NCBI GenBank assembly: GCA_002403305.1
Contig: DHHM01000004.1
Coordinates: 1 to 64,000, forward strand
DNA: 64,000 bases
Source: Bacteroidales bacterium UBA4772
Lineage (GTDB): Bacteria > Bacteroidota > Bacteroidia > Bacteroidales > VadinHA17
Direction: 5' to 3'
Shown here: positions 7,843 through 15,149 of the stretch, one piece after another
Numbering within the stretch: position 1 is the stretch's first letter
Layout of the letters: every line of letters starts with the position of its first letter
The notes under the pieces: model-generated
Told to the model about the DNA's origin: nothing
The model's input: the letters and a program-made list of their open reading frames with translations, nothing else
Databases searched by the model: none
Position numbers and translations under genes: made by a program

Positions 7843-10104
7843 GTGGATGTATATCTGATCATCGTAGTTGTCCTGTTTATTCTGGCAGTCTCTGACCTGA
7901 TCGTCGGGATCTCGAATGATGCTGCCAACTTCACCAACTCTTCCGTAGGCTCAAAGGCTGCATCCCTCAAGGTTATTCTTGCGATAGCAGGACTGGGTGT
8001 CATGCTCGGTGCCACCTTTTCCAGCGGGATGATGGAGATAGCACGATCAGGCATCTTTCATCCCGATCAGTTCTATTTTTCCGAGATAATGATCATATTC
8101 CTGGCTGTCATGATAACGGATGTCATCCTTCTTGACACCTTCAACACATTCGGCTTTCCGACATCCACCACCGTCTCCATCGTTTTCGAGCTGCTGGGTG
8201 CGGCCGTTGCCATTTCGATCATCAAGATCATGAATTCGACCGAGAGCTTTGCAGATATCGGTAACTATATAAATACGGCCAAAGCCCTGGCCATTATTTT
8301 CGGTATTCTATTCTCGGTGGTGATCGCCTTTGCATTCGGAACGATAATACAGTTCATTACGCGACTTATATTTACCTTCGATTTCCAGAAATACATGAAA
8401 TATTTCGGGGCGCTCTGGGGCGGCGTGGCAATCACTGCCATCGTCTATTTCATACTGGTGAAGGGAGCCAAGGGAGCTTCATTCATGACCCCCGAAGCTC
8501 TGGAATGGCTCAGTAGCAATACCATGAAGGTCCTGCTTCTGTCCTTTGTGTCATTCACCGTTTTCCTGCAGCTGCTCTACTCACTGTTCAAGGTGAACAT
8601 CCTGAAGATTATTGTGCTGGTCGGTACCTTCTCACTGGCTATGGCCTTTGCCGGCAACGACCTCGTCAACTTTATAGGGGTGCCACTGGCCGGTTTTGAA
8701 TCATACCGGGAATATGCCAGTGATCCCTCGTTTAACCCTGACACCATGCTGATGGGAGCTCTCAATGAGCCTGTAAAGACCCCGACAGTTTTCCTTTTGG
8801 GTGCCGGGCTGATTATGGTGGTGACTCTCTTCTTGTCGAAAAAGGCAAGGACCGTTACACAGACTGAGATCAATCTTTCAAGGCAGGGCTCCGGATCGGA
8901 AAGATTTGAGTCATCGCGCATTTCCAGGTCAGTTGTCAGACATACAGTCGGAGTATCAAAGTTTATCGGCAGGATCATGCCTGAAAAAGTGACCAGGTTC
9001 ATCGACAAAAGATTCGATTTCCAATCCTACAGGAAAAAGCTCCAGAATCCTGCCGATGCCTCATCATTTGATCTCCTGAGGGGATCAGTCAATATATTCG
9101 TGGCCAGTAGCCTGGTAGCTTTCGGCACATCCCTGAAACTTCCGCTTTCCACCACGTATGTCACCTTCATGGTGGCCATGGGTACCTCGCTGGCTGACAG
9201 GGCATGGGGCAGGGAGAGTGCTGTGTACCGTATCACCGGGGTGGTGACAGTCATCAGTGGATGGTTCTTTACTGCCCTCACTGCCTTTACCGTGGCGTTC
9301 CTGGTAGCCCTTGTGCTTCACTGGGGAGGTGTCATTGCAGCAGTGACAGGACTGGCCGTTGCACTGTTCATAGTGATAAGGTCAGCGTTGAGACACAATA
9401 GAAAATTGGCAAAATCTTCAAAAAAGGACGAATTTGATGATAAACTGACACTTACAGGTGAAAACATCCTTCACAAATGCAACACTTCCATTACCGAGGT
9501 GGTGGCATCGGTACGTAAGCTATATTCATCATGCCTTGTCAGCCTCACCGTTGAAGACTGGAAGAAGATGAAAAAGGTTAAGAAGAATGTGGATGATCTC
9601 AACCAGCGGACCAAGGATCTGAAATACAATCTTTACCCCACATTGAGAAAGCTTGAGGAGGATTTCATCGAAACCGGACCTTATTATGTCCAGATTCTCG
9701 ACTACCTGAGGGAAATAGCCCACTGCCTCAAATATATTGCCGACCCGGTATATGAGCACCTCGACAACAATCATCCATCGCTCATCCCGGAGCAGATAAA
9801 GGACCTGAATATGCTGAGTGCTGCAATCACCAGGTTCTATGACCGTATCGAGATCATCATCAGGGATCAGGACCACAGTAACATGAACATTCTGTTGGCT
9901 GAACAGCAGACGATTCTTGACCTTATTGCGAAGATTAAGAAAAAGCAGATCAAATACATCAAATCGGAATCTATCGGAACCAGGAACACCCTGATGTTTT
10001 TGAATCTCCTTACTGAAAGCAAAAATCTGCTTCTTTACACCGTCAACATGGTTAAATCGCACCGCGACTTCCTGATGAGCGATGCTCTGAACAACGGATC
10101 CTGA
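7843..10104 (+). CDS. PiT-family inorganic phosphate transporter with C-terminal PhoU/DUF47-like domain
   Basis: A 753-residue inner-membrane transporter (PHO4 family), probably a cation-coupled phosphate symporter. The two PHO4 signature repeats are visible: GISNDAANFTNSSVGSKAAS near residue 24 and FAGNDLVNFIGVPLAG near residue 269, plus KLPLSTTYVTFMVAMGTSLADRAWG near 430. About a dozen helices lie between residues 1 and 515. Residues about 530-750 form a soluble, helix-rich PhoU/DUF47-like region, a fusion common in Bacteroidota and thought to regulate transport. The start is GTG at 7843; no in-frame ATG precedes it. It is divergent from nikR, and a candidate Pho box lies in the shared intergenic region. 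Confidence 0.92.
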   Translation: MDVYLIIVVVLFILAVSDLIVGISNDAANFTNSSVGSKAASLKVILAIAGLGVMLGATFSSGMMEIARSGIFHPDQFYFSEIMIIFLAVMITDVILLDTFNTFGFPTSTTVSIVFELLGAAVAISIIKIMNSTESFADIGNYINTAKALAIIFGILFSVVIAFAFGTIIQFITRLIFTFDFQKYMKYFGALWGGVAITAIVYFILVKGAKGASFMTPEALEWLSSNTMKVLLLSFVSFTVFLQLLYSLFKVNILKIIVLVGTFSLAMAFAGNDLVNFIGVPLAGFESYREYASDPSFNPDTMLMGALNEPVKTPTVFLLGAGLIMVVTLFLSKKARTVTQTEINLSRQGSGSERFESSRISRSVVRHTVGVSKFIGRIMPEKVTRFIDKRFDFQSYRKKLQNPADASSFDLLRGSVNIFVASSLVAFGTSLKLPLSTTYVTFMVAMGTSLADRAWGRESAVYRITGVVTVISGWFFTALTAFTVAFLVALVLHWGGVIAAVTGLAVALFIVIRSALRHNRKLAKSSKKDEFDDKLTLTGENILHKCNTSITEVVASVRKLYSSCLVSLTVEDWKKMKKVKKNVDDLNQRTKDLKYNLYPTLRKLEEDFIETGPYYVQILDYLREIAHCLKYIADPVYEHLDNNHPSLIPEQIKDLNMLSAAITRFYDRIEIIIRDQDHSNMNILLAEQQTILDLIAKIKKKQIKYIKSESIGTRNTLMFLNLLTESKNLLLYTVNMVKSHRDFLMSDALNNGS

Positions 10105-10174
10105 GCTGAACGACTCTGGTTAGTCAACTCTGCGTGCAAAATTTCATTAAATTCATCCTCAAAATATTTATATC

Positions 10175-10834
10175 ATGAGAAAGGCATTCACAAATTTGTC
10201 TTCGCTGCTGATTGTTGTACTGATAATCTCACCCGTTATGCTTGATGCACAGGATCTTTCTCTGCCGACACCAATGAAAGCCGGCGGTAAGCCACTCATG
10301 GATGCTTTGAGTGAGAGGCAGTCATCCAGATCATTTTCAGACAGTGAACTCTCTCTGCAGCAACTTTCCGACCTGCTATGGGCCGCATGGGGAATAAACC
10401 GGTCTGCCGACGGGAAGAGGACAGCCCCGTCATCGCATAACCGCCAGGAGATGGATGTTTATGTGACACTGAAGAGCGGGCTATACCTCTACGATGCCAA
10501 TGTCAACATGCTGAAACAGATCCATGACAGGGACATACGTGCCCTGACAGGAACACAGGAGTTCCCCGCGACCGCGCCAGTCAATCTTGTTTATGTGGCA
10601 GATCTTACGAAGAGAGGCCTGAAGGAAGGCCAGACCATAACCGACGCTGATCTGCTTTCGTCATGGGCCAACACAGGCTTCATGGCTCAGAACGTGTATC
10701 TCTACTGTGCATCAGCGGGACTGTCAACCGTAATCAGAGCAATGGTACCCCGTGACAAGCTGGCGCCGGAAATGCAGCTGAAGCCCATGCAGGTTATTAT
10801 ACTTGCCCAGACAATTGGTTATGGAGTTAAATAA
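10175..10834 (+). CDS. Exported SagB/ThcOx-like nitroreductase-family oxidoreductase
   Basis: A 219-residue protein with a Sec signal peptide (cleavage probably after LDAQ, about residue 26) and a nitroreductase-fold domain. Visible family features are ALSERQSSRSFSDSELSLQQLSDLLWAAWGINR (substrate and FMN-phosphate binding, with the RxSxRxF pattern) and WANTGFMAQNVYLYCASAGLSTV (FMN-binding helix). This is the SagB-type group, best known for azoline oxidation in peptide natural products, but stand-alone exported members are frequent in Bacteroidota and have no known substrate. No RiPP precursor or cyclodehydratase is nearby. The 3' end overlaps the convergent murB gene by eight bases. Confidence 0.82.
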   Translation: MRKAFTNLSSLLIVVLIISPVMLDAQDLSLPTPMKAGGKPLMDALSERQSSRSFSDSELSLQQLSDLLWAAWGINRSADGKRTAPSSHNRQEMDVYVTLKSGLYLYDANVNMLKQIHDRDIRALTGTQEFPATAPVNLVYVADLTKRGLKEGQTITDADLLSSWANTGFMAQNVYLYCASAGLSTVIRAMVPRDKLAPEMQLKPMQVIILAQTIGYGVK

Positions 10835-11858
10835 CGTTTACCTCACGTTCAATCATGATCCCGAATTTATTGAATACCGAACTCTTTATCTTTTCTGAAA
10901 GAGCCAGTATCTCTTCACCTGTAGCCCTGCCGTAGTTGACCAGTATCAGGGCCTGCCTGTCATAACACCCTGCATCATCGAGCCGGTAGCCCTTCCAGCC
11001 TGCATGCTCAATAAGCCACCCGGCAGGTATCTTGTAAAGCTCCCCCTGCCTGTAATACCTGATATCAGGGAAAGCCTTCAGGAGGTTCTCAAACTCCCCT
11101 TTACCAACCGTCGGGTTTTTAAAGAAACTGCCGGCATTGCCAATGTCAGAAGGGTCTGGCAGTTTGGCCCTCCTTATTTGTAAAACAATATCCGAGATAT
11201 CCCGGATGGAAGGATTTGTGATATCTCTTTTTGCCAGCTCCTCCTTTATGCCACCATAGTCCGGCTTTGGCCGAAAGACCTTTGAGAGCCTCAGAACAAC
11301 TGAAGTGATAAGTACTTTATTCCTGAGTTCACGCTTGAATATGCTATCCCTGTATCCGAACCCGCATTCTTTGTTCCCGAGCATAAGCCATTCTCTCTTC
11401 TCCAGGTGAAAACCATTGATCCTGACAATCACATCGCCGGCCTCAACTCCATAGGCGCCGATATTCTGTATCGGAGCCGCACCGACAGTCCCGGGAATAA
11501 GTGTCAGGTTCTCAATCCCTGCCAGGCCATGGCTGACCGTGTATTCAACCAGCTCCTGCCAGATCACCCCTGCCCCCGCCTCCAGAAAAAGGCTCTCTTC
11601 ACTCTCATCAAGAACACGGACACCTGTGATCTCATTCCTGATGACTGTTCCTCTGAAGTCGTTCGTAAACAGTATATTACTACCCTGACCTAATACAAGC
11701 ACACTGTTCATTCCGGCTGACGCCCCGGTAAAAACACGGTGAGCGAGAATCTCAGAAATCTCTTCCCGGCGCCTGAGATGAAACAGATGGTCTGCCTTCA
11801 CGTCGATACCAAAAGTATTGAATGGTCGAAGGCTGATATTTTTCCCGTATTCAATCAT
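10827..11858 (-). CDS. murB: UDP-N-acetylenolpyruvoylglucosamine reductase MurB
   Basis: Second committed step of peptidoglycan precursor synthesis: NADPH-dependent reduction of UDP-GlcNAc-enolpyruvate to UDP-MurNAc on an FAD enzyme. Seen in order: NTFGIDVKADHL, the FAD loop VLGQGSNILF, GAGVIWQELVEYTVSHGLAGIENLTLIPGTVGAAPIQNIGAYGVE, the Y-containing GYRDSIFK, catalytic Ser in NAGSFFKNP, and the C-terminal Glu in EREVNVI. The presence of the Tyr loop makes it type I, as in E. coli. I chose ATG at 11858 (MIEYGKNISLRPFNTFG) over a longer frame to 11966, because the extension is not family-like and would overlap murA. Confidence 0.95.
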   Translation of the reverse strand: MIEYGKNISLRPFNTFGIDVKADHLFHLRRREEISEILAHRVFTGASAGMNSVLVLGQGSNILFTNDFRGTVIRNEITGVRVLDESEESLFLEAGAGVIWQELVEYTVSHGLAGIENLTLIPGTVGAAPIQNIGAYGVEAGDVIVRINGFHLEKREWLMLGNKECGFGYRDSIFKRELRNKVLITSVVLRLSKVFRPKPDYGGIKEELAKRDITNPSIRDISDIVLQIRRAKLPDPSDIGNAGSFFKNPTVGKGEFENLLKAFPDIRYYRQGELYKIPAGWLIEHAGWKGYRLDDAGCYDRQALILVNYGRATGEEILALSEKIKSSVFNKFGIMIEREVNVI

Positions 11859-11902
11859 GCAGACAATAGTAAAAAAATAAATCCTTATAATAAAGATCTT
11901 CT

Positions 11903-11910
11903 TAGTTTTG
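11903..11910 (+). promoter_or_regulatory. Candidate -7 promoter element for murA
   Basis: TAGTTTTG matches the Bacteroidota -7 consensus TAnnTTTG exactly and lies 37 bases before the murA start, giving a leader of roughly 30 bases. No convincing TTTG -33 box is seen at the right distance, so confidence is moderate. Confidence 0.45.
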
Positions 11911-11946
11911 TGGATGCTAATTGCTGTTTCCCCAAAAAACTGAACA

Positions 11947-13257
11947 GTGAAATCGTTTGAAGTCACCGGCGGTAATAAGCTTCATGGGGATATCACCCCA
12001 CAGGGAGCAAAGAATGAGGCGCTCCAGGTATTGTGCGCCGTTTTGCTCACTTCCGAAGAAGTTATCATTTCAAATATTCCTGATATCATTGATGTAAAAC
12101 TGCTGATTGAGATACTTGGAGACCTGGGAGTGGAGGTGAGACGCATTGATGAGGATACCTATGCTTTCCGGACACAATACATAAACAGTGATATCCTGTT
12201 CGAGCCTGGTTTCCTGATGAAGGCAAACATGCTGAGGGGATCGGTGATGATTGCCGGGCCCCTGCTGGCCAGATTCGGGACCTCCGTCATCCCGCGACCC
12301 GGGGGAGACAAGATAGGAAGGAGAAGGATGGATACTCATATTGCCGGGTTTGAACAGATGGGAGGAAAAGCAGAATATGACAGCGAGCATGGCTTCTTCA
12401 GGCTGAGCGCCAAATCTCTGAAAGGAACTGACATCCTTCTTGATGAACCCTCTGTTACAGGTACGGCCAACATGCTGTTTGCGGCTGTGATGGCAGAGGG
12501 CGAGACCACCATCTATAATGCGGCCTGCGAACCATATATCCAGCAGCTCTCTCTTATGCTCAACAACATGGGAGCAGATATCAGCGGTATTAAATCCAAC
12601 TATCTGAAGATAAGGGGAGTAAAATCTCTCTGCGGATGCCGGCACCGGATACTGCCTGACATGATTGAGGTGGGCTCATTCATAGGACTGGCTGCAATAA
12701 CCGGATCATCATTAAGGATAAAAAATGCAGGCATCCCATACCTGGGAGTTATCCCGCAGAAGTTCATGCAGCTGGGGGTGGACTTTCATACTGAGGGAGA
12801 CGATATTGTGATCTCTGAACAGGATATATACGAAATTCAGAATAACCTTGACGGTTCCATCCTTACAATATATGATCACCCCTGGCCGGGACTCACTCCT
12901 GACCTGATAAGTGTCCTTCTGGTTGTTGCCATTCAGGCCAGGGGAAGTGTTCTTATACACCAGAAGATGTTTGAAAGCCGGCTCTTTTTTGTTGACAAGC
13001 TGATAGACATGGGTGCACGGATCATATTATGTGATCCGCACCGGGCAACCGTTATAGGCCTTGAGCGTCGTCAACGGCTGAGGGGTATAACGATGAACAG
13101 TCCTGACATCAGGGCAGGCGTTGCCCTGCTTATTGCCGCACTAAGTGCAGAAGGCAAGAGTCTGATTCACAACATCGAGCAGATAGACCGAGGTTATCAG
13201 TACCTTGACAGGAGACTTAATAGCCTGGGGGCAGAGATATGCAGGATAGATTCCTGA
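11947..13257 (+). CDS. murA: UDP-N-acetylglucosamine 1-carboxyvinyltransferase MurA, Cys-to-Asp type
   Basis: First committed step of peptidoglycan synthesis: transfer of enolpyruvate from PEP to UDP-GlcNAc. The 436-residue sequence has the two-domain inside-out barrel signatures: GAKNEAL with Lys22 and Asn23, the active loop RPGGDKIGRRRMDTHI, PDMIEVGSF, and TPDLISVLLVVAIQARG. The loop residue equal to Cys115 of E. coli MurA is Asp121. Asp at this place keeps catalysis but removes the thiol that fosfomycin alkylates, as known for Mycobacterium and Chlamydia. The start is GTG at 11947. It is divergent from murB with an 88-base intergenic gap and convergent with the amidase gene after ten bases. 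Confidence 0.95.
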   Translation: MKSFEVTGGNKLHGDITPQGAKNEALQVLCAVLLTSEEVIISNIPDIIDVKLLIEILGDLGVEVRRIDEDTYAFRTQYINSDILFEPGFLMKANMLRGSVMIAGPLLARFGTSVIPRPGGDKIGRRRMDTHIAGFEQMGGKAEYDSEHGFFRLSAKSLKGTDILLDEPSVTGTANMLFAAVMAEGETTIYNAACEPYIQQLSLMLNNMGADISGIKSNYLKIRGVKSLCGCRHRILPDMIEVGSFIGLAAITGSSLRIKNAGIPYLGVIPQKFMQLGVDFHTEGDDIVISEQDIYEIQNNLDGSILTIYDHPWPGLTPDLISVLLVVAIQARGSVLIHQKMFESRLFFVDKLIDMGARIILCDPHRATVIGLERRQRLRGITMNSPDIRAGVALLIAALSAEGKSLIHNIEQIDRGYQYLDRRLNSLGAEICRIDS

Positions 13258-13267
13258 TTCTGCCCTC

Positions 13268-15130
13268 TTACCTCTTTATCCCATCCAGGTAGTCAATTAT
13301 CCCCTGGCAAATCTTCTCCGCCTCCAGCTGCCGGAAGTCGGAGTCAGCGAGTTTCTCCTCGTCTTCGGCATGTGACATGAAGGCCTGCTCAACCAGGACG
13401 GCGGGCAGCTGCGATGCCCTGGTCACGGTGTAGTTGAATGAGCCTACAACACCGAACTCGATCAGACCGGTCTCCAACAGCCTGTCATAGATGGTCTGCG
13501 CCAGCGGAGCCCAGAAGGGATTGTGCCAGTAGGTGCTGGTGCCTGCCACCGAGAGATAACCTCTTCCCCCGGCATTGGCATGTATGCTTATCAGCATGTC
13601 AGCACCCGACTCGATGGCAATATTGCGTTTCTCAATGAGGGTCATGTCCCTGTCGGAATCACGCACCTGCACTACCTCGGCACCCATGGCTTCACATAGA
13701 TCCCCCAGCCTGAAGGAGAGGTCAAGATTGATATCCTTCTCCAGCAACCCCGACAGCCCCACGGCGCCGGTGTTGGAGCCCCCGTGCCCCGCCTCGATGG
13801 CGATCTTCAGTCCTGCCAGGGGCTTCTTCCCCGCCAGATCAAACACGGGCGGGTACTTGACCCGCAGCGACAGGCTCCGGCCAGAGGGCCTGATATCATA
13901 CCCCCAGATAGTCTCACTGTTCAGGTTGACATAGACGCGGAAGGTCTCAGGTGTGACCTGCTCCCATGTCAGCTTGTCGATCATCCTGCATCCCTTTCTG
14001 TGGGTGACCCATGTCGAGGCTGACTCCGCACCGAACAGTGTTATCACCAGTCTCTTCTGGTCAGGGTCGGGATAAACCTCATAGGGAACAGGTTCGAGCC
14101 AGGGTATTGAGACGATGTCGGCGCCGTCACCCGGAACACATGTCATACTTGTCACAATGTACGAGGGCTGTAATTTGCTGCCGCTCATAATCTCAACGTC
14201 ATCCTTGTTAATAATACCGGTCTCCACATTGCTGAGCCTTACCCTGTAGTTATCACCTATTCTGCCGCTGGCCTTTAGGACCACACCCGGTCCCAGCTCC
14301 GACCGTATCGGGCCGCCAAGCCTCGGTGCGCCAAGGTTGTAAACAAGCCTGGCATTGTCGTTGCTGACCCTCAGCAGAGGGAAGTCTTCAGGCTGCCTGA
14401 CGGTCACCCTCCTCTGCAGATCAGGCTCATAGGCACCCTTCACGGGCGCACCGGCGACGGGCGACAGCCTGACGCCCAGCGTGTATGACCTTCCCGCGAT
14501 AAGGCTGCGCAGGGGCAGCTCCGCCGTATAGATACTGTAGTCGTCATAGTCGGTGCGCAGGCATGCCAGAGTGACCCTGCCGGGCTGTACATCTACAAAG
14601 CCGTTCTGCCCCTTCGATCCCCGGAAGCTCACTTTTACAACCTCATCAGGCAGCAGCTCCACGTCAGCGGCAGGCTCAACCGACCGGCGGTCGACCCACA
14701 GCGGGTAGACAGGCCTGGTCATGTCTTTCTTTTCATAGATCAGAACATGTTCGCAGAGAGCTGTCCGGCCGTCGGGATACACTGCTTCAGCCGTTATTTT
14801 GTTCACTCCCTCAATGAATGGTACGGTTGCAAAGAATATTCCTGTTTTATATTGTTTCACTGCCTCTCCGTTAATACTTACGGCAGCAGGGTATTCACTT
14901 TTACAGAGAACATCAAACTGGGGCAGGTAGGTAACCTGCTCCGGCAGTCTCAGGAACTTGACCCACGGCGAACTGTGAACTGCGCTGTCGCACCTGCAGG
15001 GTATGGCTGCCAGGGTTTCTGCAGCGGCAGCCGCCGGATCAGCAACGACAGTCTGCTGTGCTTTCCTGGCTGTATTGCAACCGGCAAGCATTGCGGTTGC
15101 CACGAGAAATATTACAGTAAGCTTTTTCAT
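13268..15130 (-). CDS. N-acetylmuramoyl-L-alanine amidase (Amidase_3) lipoprotein
   Basis: A 620-residue lipoprotein with lipobox LAGC (Cys18). The C-terminal domain (about residues 440-620) is a zinc amidase of the AmiC type: IEAGHGG (zinc His449), GLLEKDINL (zinc Glu), SIHANAGG (zinc His) and VLVEQAFMSHAEDE (catalytic Glu). It cleaves the MurNAc-L-Ala bond in peptidoglycan. The 420-residue N-terminal part contains beta-rich regions, possibly SH3-like (GRIGDNYRVRLSN...GIINKDDVEIM) and an AMIN-like segment, which would place it on cell wall. It lies 19 bases after the GHL10-NamZ gene and is probably co-transcribed with it, making a two-gene peptidoglycan degradation unit. Confidence 0.92.
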   Translation of the reverse strand: MKKLTVIFLVATAMLAGCNTARKAQQTVVADPAAAAAETLAAIPCRCDSAVHSSPWVKFLRLPEQVTYLPQFDVLCKSEYPAAVSINGEAVKQYKTGIFFATVPFIEGVNKITAEAVYPDGRTALCEHVLIYEKKDMTRPVYPLWVDRRSVEPAADVELLPDEVVKVSFRGSKGQNGFVDVQPGRVTLACLRTDYDDYSIYTAELPLRSLIAGRSYTLGVRLSPVAGAPVKGAYEPDLQRRVTVRQPEDFPLLRVSNDNARLVYNLGAPRLGGPIRSELGPGVVLKASGRIGDNYRVRLSNVETGIINKDDVEIMSGSKLQPSYIVTSMTCVPGDGADIVSIPWLEPVPYEVYPDPDQKRLVITLFGAESASTWVTHRKGCRMIDKLTWEQVTPETFRVYVNLNSETIWGYDIRPSGRSLSLRVKYPPVFDLAGKKPLAGLKIAIEAGHGGSNTGAVGLSGLLEKDINLDLSFRLGDLCEAMGAEVVQVRDSDRDMTLIEKRNIAIESGADMLISIHANAGGRGYLSVAGTSTYWHNPFWAPLAQTIYDRLLETGLIEFGVVGSFNYTVTRASQLPAVLVEQAFMSHAEDEEKLADSDFRQLEAEKICQGIIDYLDGIKR

Positions 15131-15149
15131 CCGTTATAACATATTTATT

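Noticed and set aside
10175..10834. RiPP (azoline peptide) biosynthesis cluster
   Set aside because: Only a SagB-like gene is present; neighbours are phosphate transport and murB, with no cyclodehydratase or precursor peptide.
11859..11966. N-terminal extension of murB to 11966
   Set aside because: The extension has no MurB similarity, would overlap murA on the other strand, and covers a candidate murA promoter.
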